The notes beneath the pieces were generated by a model. It was not told the origin of the DNA and ran no database searches. It worked only from the letters and a program-made list of their open reading frames with translations. Positions 46,208 through 55,981 of a stretch of 64,000 bases of DNA are shown piece by piece. Both the position numbers and the translations under genes were made by a program. The DNA comes from Paraconiothyrium sp. Pb-2020 (lineage: Eukaryota; Ascomycota; Dothideomycetes; Pleosporales; Didymosphaeriaceae). The stretch's first letter is position 1. Each line of letters starts with the position of its first letter. The stretch covers positions 1,178,001 to 1,242,000 of the forward strand of contig JAJUBI010000002.1 of the NCBI GenBank assembly GCA_022419385.1, written 5' to 3'.

Positions 46208-47662
46208 TAGCTCTTCACATAAATAAATCGCGAATCGGACAATGGCATGAGGGAGTGGAGCACTTTGTTATTATGTTAGAGGTGTGTGGACAAAATCGCG
46301 AACAGATTGCGTGAACTTATCGCTTTGTGGCCGGATCTATCACATGGGTGTTATAATACGTGGAAAGGAAGGATTTAACAAGAGGCTATGGCAATTGGAT
46401 GCATCCATTCTGATTTTAGTTATCGAATTTGTATCGACAAGAAGCTGCCGATGCGGACAGCATCCCAGTAGGATCCGTACCATCTTTTCAGACTTACTCA
46501 AGCGTATTGCATTACAGTGCTGTAGAGATTGCGATACGACATAAATCGGGCGAACGCTCTTATCTTGCACGCATACTACGACTGATAGACTTCCACCTTC
46601 TGTAGACAATACTGCAATAATTCCATTTGTATGCATCTGAAGGGTATCAATTCGTCGCCCATGTCTGCACGTTCTCATAAAGAGCGTATAAGATGCAACC
46701 CTAGCTCAAGCCGATTTATCTTTCGGCCGCCACTTTTCCCACTAGGGAACGCCCTCAACGGACTGTACTCTATGGATCGAGCGACAAGCGTCGGCATGAT
46801 CGCTTTTGTCCAACATGCTGGCAAGAATGCCCCATGAAATGGTGTGCTAAAACTCCGCATAGCGGAGCAAAATGTTGTCCTCACGAAGGAATCCACTACC
46901 GATTCTTCAGTAAGCGCAAATTCTCCTACAAGTTCTCCTACAGCTGGCAATCTGGCCTGGTCTAAGGTGCCCAATTCTCCGAGCGATGTTGAAGCAAACA
47001 TCTGCTTTGCTGTGTCTACTCTCAAGAACTTGCCTCGTGTACGAAGAGGCATTCCTATCGTCGAGTATGAGCTTTAGGGTACAACGTGGCAACCGAAAGA
47101 AGTCAAGTGAGCCGATGCCATCCAAAATATTTTCGCTACTTGACATGAAGTCTCACGTGTCGTAGCATCCGACATAGGACACAGGGCGAAGCGGTGCGCC
47201 AGCATACCCTACAGGAATTTTGAGGACTTTGCTCCGTTCTGGGGCTGACCAAAACTTTCAGATTCAAGGGGAAGTAGTGGGGATGATGTCACAATGTGTG
47301 CCCGTGTAACCCATCCATACTACCAACGGGAAGAAAGCTGTGGGTTTCGCATTGCGGCACTTAGGGCAATATTTCTTTTGAGTCCGTGTTTCTAATTCCT
47401 CGAGGTGTGTGGTTGTGTTGAGAATTTGATACCGCGGGACAGGGTTAGGCTGTGCGGTCAGCTGATGTGCTCGGGCCCATGGTGTGACTCTTCTCACCCT
47501 TATAACAAATGAACGCTACCTCACAAATGTAGTCCGTCATCTTCCTCTATTCAAGAAACATCGCAATACAAGAAACGTCACAGTACAAGCGACTGGAACA
47601 ACACATGGTACACACCACGCGAACAGCAAATTCACGACGTTTGCTAAATACAGCGAAGCAGA
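46208..47662. other. Intergenic region, about 1.45 kb
   Basis: Overlapping short frames on both strands at 46675-47077 lack recognisable protein features. No gene is supported. The right part holds the promoter of the next hypothetical gene. Confidence 0.45.
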
Positions 47663-48349
47663 GTGCCGAACGCGCTACACCACGCTAAGGACGAACCATT
47701 GGAGCCCCACGGTGCCGATCAACCCCCAAGAAAACATCGAAAATTGCACGCGCGGGGACTCTTTAACACTACACACAGCAAAGCAACAATGTCGTTCTCC
47801 TCAAATGTTTCGAGTTCTTCAATCGACTCATCCGGCAGCCTCTCCACGGCGCCCAGTTCTCCGCCCCACAGCCCGCCTGAGTCACAATCCTACGGTTGCC
47901 GAAATGCGCACCATGAACCCCACCAACCCAACTACAAGACTCTCGAAAAACTCCTACTCTCCAGCGTGAATCTAGCACGGAGCTCTTTTACGCGGCACTC
48001 AACTTTTGGCATTGGCACGCCGACCACGCATTACCTCAGTTTACATGCTCGCGTCAACAGGTTTTTGCAGAAGTATCGGAAACATGACTTTGTACAAGAT
48101 GGAACGTATGGCTATGTACTTGAGATTGGAATTTTGATGAGGCTGGTGGAAAGTGCGCTGGGGATGGCGCACCGTGAGATCATCTGGCTGGAATGTGAAG
48201 GATCGGAAAAGCAGCAGGAGCAGGAAAGACAAAAGCTGGAGAAAAGATGCAGCAGAGATGTTGAGTACCTAGTTTTTGGAGGAAGGGATTTGGACGTTGG
48301 GAGGCTGCCCTGGAATCTGAAGAGCGAAGGAGAAACGCAAGGGGAGTAA
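47663..48349 (+). CDS. Hypothetical protein with low-complexity N-terminus and helical C-terminus
   Basis: A single exon of 228 aa, or 186 aa if translation starts at the in-frame Met at 47789 (MSFSSNVSSSS), which looks the more natural start. The N-terminal part is Ser/Pro-rich. The following 110 residues form a likely helical domain: YKTLEKLLLSSVNLARSSF, YLSLHARVNRFLQKYRKHDF and LEIGILMRLVESALGMAHRE. A Gln/Glu/Lys-rich coiled coil (EKQQEQERQKLEKRC) follows. I do not recognise the family. It ends about 130 nt before the stop codon of the convergent carboxylesterase gene. Confidence 0.55.
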   Translation: MPNALHHAKDEPLEPHGADQPPRKHRKLHARGLFNTTHSKATMSFSSNVSSSSIDSSGSLSTAPSSPPHSPPESQSYGCRNAHHEPHQPNYKTLEKLLLSSVNLARSSFTRHSTFGIGTPTTHYLSLHARVNRFLQKYRKHDFVQDGTYGYVLEIGILMRLVESALGMAHREIIWLECEGSEKQQEQERQKLEKRCSRDVEYLVFGGRDLDVGRLPWNLKSEGETQGE

Positions 48350-48477
48350 AGGGATTTTCTCGCTTTGTGAAAAACTGTCTGGCGTTATGGACTGCGGCGT
48401 TCATGTTGCGCGAAAAAGCGCTTTCACGGAGATACCCTTCGAAAATTGGGCTGGCGTTCACAGTGTTGGCGTTGTCT

Positions 48478-50103
48478 TTAGAGCTTGGAATCCCGCGATT
48501 GCGGCCTCATGTCAATTGCACCAACATCTTTCAATAGTTCCCAGACTTTCAAGCTGTTTGCAAGCCAGGCATCGTCCTCAATCGATATGGTGCCGTCGGG
48601 CTTGAGGGTGCGCAGCTGCAGTGAGTTCTCTGTGTTCCACTGTGGCTTTCCGTCTTTCAAAAATTGTGCGAATTGGTCGTGGAACGCTTTCTTCACGAGG
48701 GATTTCTCGTTGTTGCTCAACCTCTCGCTGTTGCCAAAAAACCAGATTGCAATATCAGTGCCGTGGGTCACACCCCATTCGCGCGGATATTTCCTGTCGC
48801 AACACTGTGCGCGCCATTCTATGCGATACCGGTAGAGAAGGTCACCCGCACCGTGGGCAACAAGGGCATTTGCCATGCCTCTCTCAAGATGGTGGACCTG
48901 GATGTCGGCGTAAATGTGTCCGAAGGCATCTTGCCAGCTGTTGTACGCAGTTGGTAAACTTCGTTCGGGAAAGTAGTAGTTCATAAGAGCTTCGCACGCG
49001 TTGAGAGGATAGTCTGCCTGAAGGCGCTCAAAAACACCTTCGTATGTATTCTGTGGTGGGAGCCATTGGCCATAGGCGAAATGCTCGTCCCTGCACTCCC
49101 CCATGATCAGCTTTACACTACGCTTCTTCATACGGGAAGCAAAGAGACCTGAGTCAAGCTCTTCCACTAGACCTTCTCGTATGAATATGCCGTCTGTCAC
49201 ACCGCGGAATTGGTGGTGTTTTATCTTCGAAGCAGCATCGAGCAACGTTTGGGGGTCCAGAACACGAAGAACAGCCAATTTCTCTGTTGCACTCATCTTG
49301 ACGGACAAACCGAGAGTGTTGCAAAGCTCATCGAACTGAGCTTGTGCATCTACTGTAGACTTTGGCTGCATTCCGGGCCCGTTGGATAGCATAAGAGCCC
49401 GCCGCACGATCGCTTTTGACTCTGGAAGGTTCAAATCGTAGGCTAATTGCTGAAAAGTCGAATGAGAGCCGGCCGAGTATCCTCCAATGGTGATGTTTCC
49501 AGCATCACCACCGAAGTAACTGATATTCTTCCACGTCCATTCAAGCGCAAGCCTCTGGTCCCAGAAACCATTGTTCGCTGTGTAATCCGCTCCCTCTTCG
49601 GTCAATTTTGCGCCAGCAAGGAACCCGAACAGATTCAAACGATATCCCGGTATGACTACGATAGCCTGTGCCGCGGTCTCAGACAGCATGTTCGAGAGAT
49701 CATAGTCCCCTGGGTTCCCCCACTGCAAAAAGCCTCCATGGTACCAGACTAGTACTGGCCATCCTGTACCAGGGGCTCTACTTGTTGGGATCCATATGTT
49801 TACTTGCAAACAGTCCTCGTCCCACCTTCTTTTATTCTCAGCATCTCCAGGCTGCGGACATGCACCAACCCCGCCAGTAAATCGTCCAGGATTAGACGCT
49901 GTGCCGTAACGATAACAAGGCGGCAGCTCTCGTGGTCTTTGGAATCGATATGGGCCAAGCGGAGGTAGGGCGTAAGGAATTCCTCCAACAAAGTGCGCAA
50001 GCGGGGTGCATGTTTTCTCATCGACGTATGTCAAGCCTTCTATGTAGCCCTTAGCCTGCAGGTCTATGGGGTAAGGACAGGACAGGACCGATGCTATTGC
50101 CAT
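48478..50103 (-). CDS. Type-B carboxylesterase/lipase (alpha/beta hydrolase)
   Basis: Single exon, 541 aa, the full family length. It hydrolyses carboxylic esters; substrate unknown. Family motifs in order: FVGGIPYALPPLGPYRFQRP, EDCLQVNIWIP, VLVWYHGGFLQWG (oxyanion hole) and the nucleophile elbow GGYSAGS with Ser about residue 210. The family usually reads GESAGS, so Tyr replaces Glu before the Ser. A GECRDE region may give the acid, and THGTDIAIWF carries the likely catalytic His. There is no clear N-terminal signal peptide (MAIASVLSCPYPIDLQ), so the enzyme may be intracellular. It diverges from the Ohr gene. Confidence 0.85.
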   Translation of the reverse strand: MAIASVLSCPYPIDLQAKGYIEGLTYVDEKTCTPLAHFVGGIPYALPPLGPYRFQRPRELPPCYRYGTASNPGRFTGGVGACPQPGDAENKRRWDEDCLQVNIWIPTSRAPGTGWPVLVWYHGGFLQWGNPGDYDLSNMLSETAAQAIVVIPGYRLNLFGFLAGAKLTEEGADYTANNGFWDQRLALEWTWKNISYFGGDAGNITIGGYSAGSHSTFQQLAYDLNLPESKAIVRRALMLSNGPGMQPKSTVDAQAQFDELCNTLGLSVKMSATEKLAVLRVLDPQTLLDAASKIKHHQFRGVTDGIFIREGLVEELDSGLFASRMKKRSVKLIMGECRDEHFAYGQWLPPQNTYEGVFERLQADYPLNACEALMNYYFPERSLPTAYNSWQDAFGHIYADIQVHHLERGMANALVAHGAGDLLYRYRIEWRAQCCDRKYPREWGVTHGTDIAIWFFGNSERLSNNEKSLVKKAFHDQFAQFLKDGKPQWNTENSLQLRTLKPDGTISIEDDAWLANSLKVWELLKDVGAIDMRPQSRDSKL

Positions 50104-50738
50104 TGCATCGCTTGTGTGGAGTGAAGACGAAGAAAGTGTGGGGTCTCCTTATTATAGATGAGATGGATCATGGGGTCGTGCAGTGGGTCACGCGAGTGGG
50201 AAGCACGCCTTGAGTAGCCGAGGCTGAGTAGGGTGTGGAGGAGCAGGGGTGCAAGTGGCAAAATAAGAAAGTGAGACGACCTGCAACCTCAAGTCGACTC
50301 CTGCAGCGAAATACCCGCAATTGGTCTCCTAGAGACGGAGTCTTATAATCATGAGCTTGCAAACTTGCTGTTGACTCATCATCACTGTGCGTTCAAACCT
50401 ACAGAACTGCATCAGACAAAGCGCATCAGCCTATCGCAAAAGCTCAATTGAATCTTGATATGGAATCAATTACTTCTTGTTGAAGTTGCATGGTATGTTA
50501 TAGTCGTGAACGAACTGAAGGTCAAGTCGCGATCCACACTTCGATCCAACCGCTTGGAGTTAAAGGCCGGGTACCATCGTCATTGACTTGAGTAAACGTC
50601 ACAAGCTGGAATAAAGGACGCGATGAAGACCTGAAGACACAATCACAATCGCCTCTCAATTGTTTGTCGAGCCAAATCCATCGACCTCTTCAACTCCCTT
50701 GTCTGAAGATTAACCATCAAGTAGTCCTACAGTCCGCA
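50104..50738. promoter_or_regulatory. Divergent promoter between carboxylesterase and Ohr genes
   Basis: About 630 nt between divergent starts. No specific motif stands out. A CAAG/TCAATTG-rich stretch near 50440-50470 was noted but not interpreted. Confidence 0.4.
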
Positions 50739-51384
50739 ATGGCTTGCCGAACCATTGCGCCTCTCATGCGCAACGCAACGCGCATTTCTTCGCGAACCCT
50801 CTCATCCGTCCCACGTCGGTTTTTGAACACAGAATCAGCCCCCAGTCTCTATGCAGCCCATGCGAAAGTAGTAGGAGCACGAGTTGGGTAAGGATGCATT
50901 TCCCACCAAACATGAATACAGCTAACCGATCTAGCCACGTTGAGGGCGAGAATCTCCAGGTCGATCTCACCATGGCGAAGGCTCTTGGAGGAAAGGGAGA
51001 TGCAGGTAGGCCATATCACGTGTAGCCAGGAGTACCTAGGTACCTGGGTAACGCTGATGCACATTCCAAGGCAAAACAAACCCAGAGGAGCTCTTCGCCG
51101 CAGGCTACGGCGCCTGTTTCCAGAGTGCAATGAATGCGGTTGCCCCAAGTCTCGGTGTGAAAATGCCGACAAAGACCGAAGACTCCATCGTTGAGACGAC
51201 CGTACATCTGGTGGGCAGCATGAAGGATTTGGACATTGGGCTTCGGGTGGAAATGCTCGTTAAGGTCAGAGGACTGGAGAAGGAGAAGCTTGAGGAGGTT
51301 GTGTACAAGGCGCGGCAGGTGTGCCCTTACTCCAGGGCGACTAAGGATAATGTCTACACGACGGTGCGCTGTGAAACGATGTAA
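50739..51384 (+). CDS. Organic hydroperoxide resistance protein (Ohr/OsmC family), mitochondrial
   Basis: Three exons: 50739-50887, 50935-51005 and 51071-51384, 177 aa. Ohr is a thiol peroxidase that reduces organic and fatty-acid hydroperoxides, using two cysteines. Both are visible: GACFQSAM (peroxidatic Cys) and VCPYSRAT (resolving Cys). NPEELFAAGYGACF is the family hallmark. The N-terminus is Arg/Ser-rich without acids (ACRTIAPLMRNATRISSRTL), a typical mitochondrial presequence. An in-frame Met at 50664 would extend it, but the presequence favours 50739. Introns are 47 and 65 nt. The family is mainly bacterial; fungal copies are known, so transfer, if any, is old. Confidence 0.9.
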
Positions 51385-51572
51385 AATGGTTTGAGATAGG
51401 ATGAAGCTGTGTAAACATTTGACGGATGATTGTATATAATAGTGGTATCTGTAGCTTTCGAAGCGGTGCTGGTCGAATGTTGTACAGTTATAATACAGGA
51501 TAATTTAAAAGCTATTTTTTGCAACGTTCAAATCTACACGCTCCAGTCCTTTATAAATCGATGATTTGCGCC

Positions 51573-53021
51573 CTATTTCTGAGCTTTCTCCAGCTCCTTT
51601 AACCTTACGATTCCCGCTTTAGCATTAACCTGTCCTTCCTGGAAGCCGATCTTCTTTGCTAGTTGCTCAGCGTCCTTGTATTTCCGCCATGCGTCCTGTA
51701 TCTTGCCTTCCATCTCGTAAAACTCTCCAAGATTATGTGTAGCCACAGCGCATCCAATGTTACACTCCTCATCTTGGTTCGTGATAGAGCCCGCACGTTC
51801 AAGCGCTTTGTCTGCCCACTGGCGCGCTTGGTCTATAAGTGCGGTGCGCGGAGGCGCCGGTGTGTCTTGGAAGGACGAGGGTGACGACGAAGTTAGCGAA
51901 GCGGGTGGCGGTGTCTGCTGGGCGAGACATGTGGAAATGTTGTTCACTTAAAGCACTTGCGTCAGCGATAACCCATGCGCATGGTTTCATCCCACAACTT
52001 ACTTAGCACAACGCCGTGACATGACGTGGGTGGACAGAGTTCAAGCGCTCGCAGAAAGAGCGGTAAGGCGAGGTAGTGCGAGTCGTTCTGTTCGTAATGC
52101 TGGCCGAGTGCTGTGACAGGTTAGCAGTCGCACATGGAGATCTCAACGTTGCACACAGATAGACGGTGAACGCCCGAAGCAACATACCTTCCAACGTAGC
52201 ACCTATCTCCTCATTGGTCATCCAATCGCCTTCTCCTTGCTTAAGACCTTCTTTCTCACGTCGCTGCAACTCCCCTAATGTGCGTTCTACAGCCTCTACT
52301 AGGCGCTTTTCGGCATCCTTCGGTTCGTTTACATATGGGCAGTCGTATAGCTGTCCGAGCTTGAGATTGATCTGTACCATGTTCTTCTTGACGCGTGACC
52401 GGTTGCCATTTTCAATGTGCTTGTCGCTGAATTCGTCAATCCAGCGCTGTGTGTCGGTGCGCATGATCTCCAACACGTCGCATGCCATGGCGTGGTAGCC
52501 TTGTTCTTCAAAGAGGGCTGCAATGGCATATTTGACGCCCATAATCTCGTCGCTGAACGGATCCATGCCCATTTCGGTGGCTAGCTGCAGCGCCTGGCGA
52601 AAGTACTTGTTCGCCTCTCTGATGTCCAGGTGTTGCCCTCTGCTGTAGAAGATCGCTCGGCGGAGTTTGTTTGCGACGGGTTCGGGGAAATTGTGGTAGG
52701 GCTTCTGGATGACATTGTGATAGTACCAAGGGATGTAATATGCACCCCAGCCGGCGAGGGCAAAGATGCTATGAAGGTGAGCTTGCATCTCATGCATGTA
52801 ATCGAGGGTACATACGATATAAGGGCAAATGGGAAAGAAATTGGGCTTCTTCGGAACTGCTCGCGGAATTGTTCACGCATCGTCGACCTATACCGCCGGG
52901 AGAGTGGTTGCTGGCTGAGACGCCATGTCGGCGTGGGCAACCTGGCAGTCATCTGTGAGGTTTCGCATTGCACGAGGTTGGGTGCTCGTGAAGCTACTCG
53001 CGGCGCAGCTCTTGAAAACAT
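51573..53021 (-). CDS. Mitochondrial TPR-like protein, similar to i-AAA adaptor Mgr3
   Basis: Four exons: 53021-52816, 52768-52188, 52110-52003 and 51946-51573, 422 aa; introns 47-77 nt. The N-terminus (MFSRAAPRVASRAPN) is a mitochondrial presequence. A transmembrane segment follows (FPFALISIFALAGWGAYYI), created across the first splice. Then come TPR-like helices: REANKYFRQALQLATEMGM, MGVKYAIAALFEEQGYH, HYLALPLFLRALELC and CAVATHNLGEFYEMEGKIQ. This matches Mgr3, an inner-membrane subunit that presents substrates to the Yme1 i-AAA protease. The Mgr3 assignment rests on architecture. It shares a 200-nt divergent promoter with the SRAP gene. Confidence 0.8.
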
Positions 53022-53222
53022 GGTGAGCATGTACAATGACCATTAATGGACACAGGCGAGAGCAGAGGCGTGGGGCGCGGTTGCGCGGTGATGTCGCGGC
53101 GAAAAGTTAGCGGCACTGATAGGTAGGGCTGAAAGCGCGACATGGATGACGTCGTCCAATCACTGACTACTACACCTCCGCCCGCATCCTCACCCAACAA
53201 GCATGCGCAGATCACTTCCATC
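53022..53222. promoter_or_regulatory. Short bidirectional promoter with CRE-like and CCAAT boxes
   Basis: Only 201 nt separate the divergent starts of the Mgr3-like and SRAP genes. A CRE half-palindrome TGACGTC (53147-53153) is followed three bases later by CCAAT (53156-53160). A bZIP site next to a CCAAT box is a plausible shared control element. No TATA box seen. Confidence 0.5.
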
Positions 53223-54966
53223 ATGTGCGGTCGATATGCACTGGCATTAGTGAGCACTGCTTCAATTCTCTAACGTCAATCTAATTTGCGTGTAGCGGCC
53301 TTCAGAGGTACGACAGCAACTCGAACAATCGCAAATGCCAGTAGATGATGCTCCCGACGATGAAGACGTTCGTCAAAGCTACAATTTTGCGCCGGGCTAC
53401 CATGGATTGGTCTACCGAGCTGATGGTCCCGACTTCGGGACGACGACGTTGAATGATCAACATGGCCATGACGAGTGCAAGCACGAGGACAGCACTTTCG
53501 CTGCAGCGGCAGGGAACGTACACGGCACCAAGTACAAGCTTCAGGCCATGAAATGGGGTGAGTCGACCAGGCTACAGCTCTTCTGGAATTGACGCGCTGA
53601 CACCTGAGCGATGCTCGCAGGTCTTGTCCCATTCTGGACCAAACGCAATCCCGACTATGGTTCTATGTTGAAGACCATCAACTGTCGTGACGACTCACTC
53701 TACGAGGATCGCGGCATGTGGACGAGTATGAAGAAGAAGAAACGGTGTATTGTGGTCGCACAGGGCTTTTATGAATGGCTCAAGAAGAACAACGGGAAAG
53801 AGAAGATACCACACTTCACCAAGCGCAAGGATGGCCAGCTGATGTGTTTCGCGGGTTTATACGATTGTGTCCAGTTCGACGGTAAGTCTCATTTTCGTCT
53901 TCAAGGTTTCTGGAAGTACACGAATGGTAGTGGTATGTCCACCGCAGGGTCTACCCTAGCACGATTAGCCTACAATTGTCTGTCGTGTTGCGATGGCATA
54001 GCCACGATAACAAGCGTATTATCAAGCAGGAATCTTGCACAGACAGGCCTCTTCAGGTCCTATTCTAACGTGCCACGTTCTGCTTGCCTAGAGCACAGCA
54101 TTAGCGTTCACTGACATCGACCTAGACACTGAAGAGAAGCTGTACACGTACGCCTTGATCACCACGGACTCGAATAAGCAGCTCAAGTTCCTCCATGACC
54201 GGTACGTGGACCCGAGTATCCTTTCATGACCCAGTGTATGATGCCATTTCGCGACTGAAGACCCGTGAGTGCAAATTACTGACGTGCGTCGAGTATGCCG
54301 GTTATCCTGGACAACGGCTCCGAAGCTATCAAAACATGGCTGGACCCGGACCGGACAGAGTGGAGCACCGATCTTCAAACGCTTCTTAAGCCATACGACG
54401 GTGGATTGGAATGCTATCCCGTGAGTAAAGACGTGGGGAAAGTCGGAAATAATTCGCCGCAGTTCGTCGTGCCTGTCAACAGCGCCGCCAACAAGAGCAA
54501 CATCGCCAACTTCTTCGGTAACCAACAGAAGCTGGCCAAGGCGACGAAGGACGAGGGTATAGTCGGAAAAACAGAGCATGAAGATGGGCAGGCCACTAAG
54601 AAGAGCGAGATCAAAGTCGAGAAGGATGCCAATGAACCTCGTGAGACGACGAACCAGATCCAGGGTAGCGAAGACAACGCACCGTTGCCTGTTCCAGCAC
54701 CAATATCACCATCAAGCGGCGAGGGTGTGAAAGGCATCACACGGGAGCGCAGTGAAGCAGAGGGCGATGGTGCCACAGCATCTAGTACACCCCCAAAGAA
54801 GCGTAGGATCCCCGCCACACCTGCCCCAGGATCTAGCCAGTCCCCGCAAAAGAGTGGTGCAAAAGCACCTGCAAAGAAGGGCACAAGGAGCGCCACGAGT
54901 AACGGCAGTGCAGCGAAGGCGAGACCGTCCAACCAAAGGCGGATTGAGTCGTTCTTTGCGAAGTGA
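53223..54966 (+). CDS. SRAP-domain abasic-site processing protein (HMCES/YedK family) with PIP box
   Basis: HMCES-family proteins crosslink to abasic sites in single-stranded DNA and shield forks. Five exons: 53223-53249, 53296-53557, 53621-53881, 54126-54201 and 54294-54966, 432 aa. Met-Cys2 (MCGRYALAL) provides the catalytic Cys after Met removal. NFAPG, KTINCRDDSL, GFYEWLKK (catalytic Glu) and PHFTKRKDGQLMCFAGLYD follow in order. The domain's later part reads LYTYALITTDSN and then RMPVILD after a splice. The tail is disordered and Lys/Ser-rich and ends QRRIESFFAK, a canonical PCNA-binding PIP box (Q-x2-I-x2-FF). The third intron is 244 nt, long for this window. The first exon encodes only nine residues. 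Confidence 0.93.
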
Positions 54967-55981
54967 GGCCGCCTGTGTCGAGCGGCATTGCCGGGTGCGG
55001 CGTTAGCGACGACAGCGTGTCGTGCAGTCGTGCATTGCATATTGTGTCGGCGAAAGACTAGATGCTATACCATACGGTGGCGGTGAGAGGGTGATGTTGG
55101 TATGGTCTACGGGATCGCCGGCGGCATATTGGAGGGTGGCTGTTATTCGCAGGGCAGGCGGCGGCGTGACTGCTCGCTGATGCGTGTCATGAACAACAGG
55201 CAATTCTGCCGCAGCAGGCGGTGCATTGGCATGCAGCAGCGCACTGCGCTCCGAGATGCAGCGCAGGCGGTGGTAGGCGCGGTGCCGTTTTCGCGTGGGC
55301 AGCGGGAGGGAGGAACCCTGCAGCGAATGCAGCACGCAGAGGCACAGACAGCCATGCGGATCCTAAATAGACACCGGGCCCGTGAGGTGACGCACAATGG
55401 AACACATGTTTCGAGGCAACAGCAATGGCAGCGTGCATTATTGGGAAGTCTTGTCGGTGTCTGTTTGGCGCTGCGCACTAGCCGCGGTCGCTAGCCGACG
55501 AGACTCGACGCTCCTGACGGGCTGCTCCGTTTTCATCGCCCATGGCCCTCGCAGACACACGCCGCCTGGCCTGCCGCGCTTTCAGCATGCTGCATCGTCC
55601 TGCTGCACATCCGTGGATCTAGCCGGGCTCGCTGCGTGCTCCTCTGCAACTCTGCGAGTCTTTACCGCTGCGCGCACCATATCCCGCTTGGAGCGCGCTG
55701 TGGCCCGGATCGCCGTTTACATCTCCCGCGCGTCTCTGATCACCGCCCATCAACCGTGAGTGCAACATTGCCTTCTGGTAATGCGACCACGCATCCGCCC
55801 TCGTCCCGGCTCCATGCCTCGCTCGTTGCTTCTTTGCAGCTTCGCCACTGTTTCCACCCACATGTCGCTCCAGCGTGCCTCTCACCGCCGTTCCTGATAA
55901 CCCTACTTCAAAATCTCCCTGTGACTGTGCGTATGTCCGACGCCCTCCTCCACCGGGCCCTTTCGGCGCGTCTCTCTCACG
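54967..55981. other. Intergenic region, GC-rich, about 1 kb
   Basis: It holds the 3' flank of the SRAP gene and the promoter/leader of the fusion gene. Several open frames arise from GC-rich sequence but have Cys/Arg/Ser-rich, domain-free content. No gene supported. Confidence 0.5.

Noticed and set aside
46675..47077. Opposed open frames of 77-125 codons
   Set aside because: Neither has recognisable features, and the frames mirror each other.
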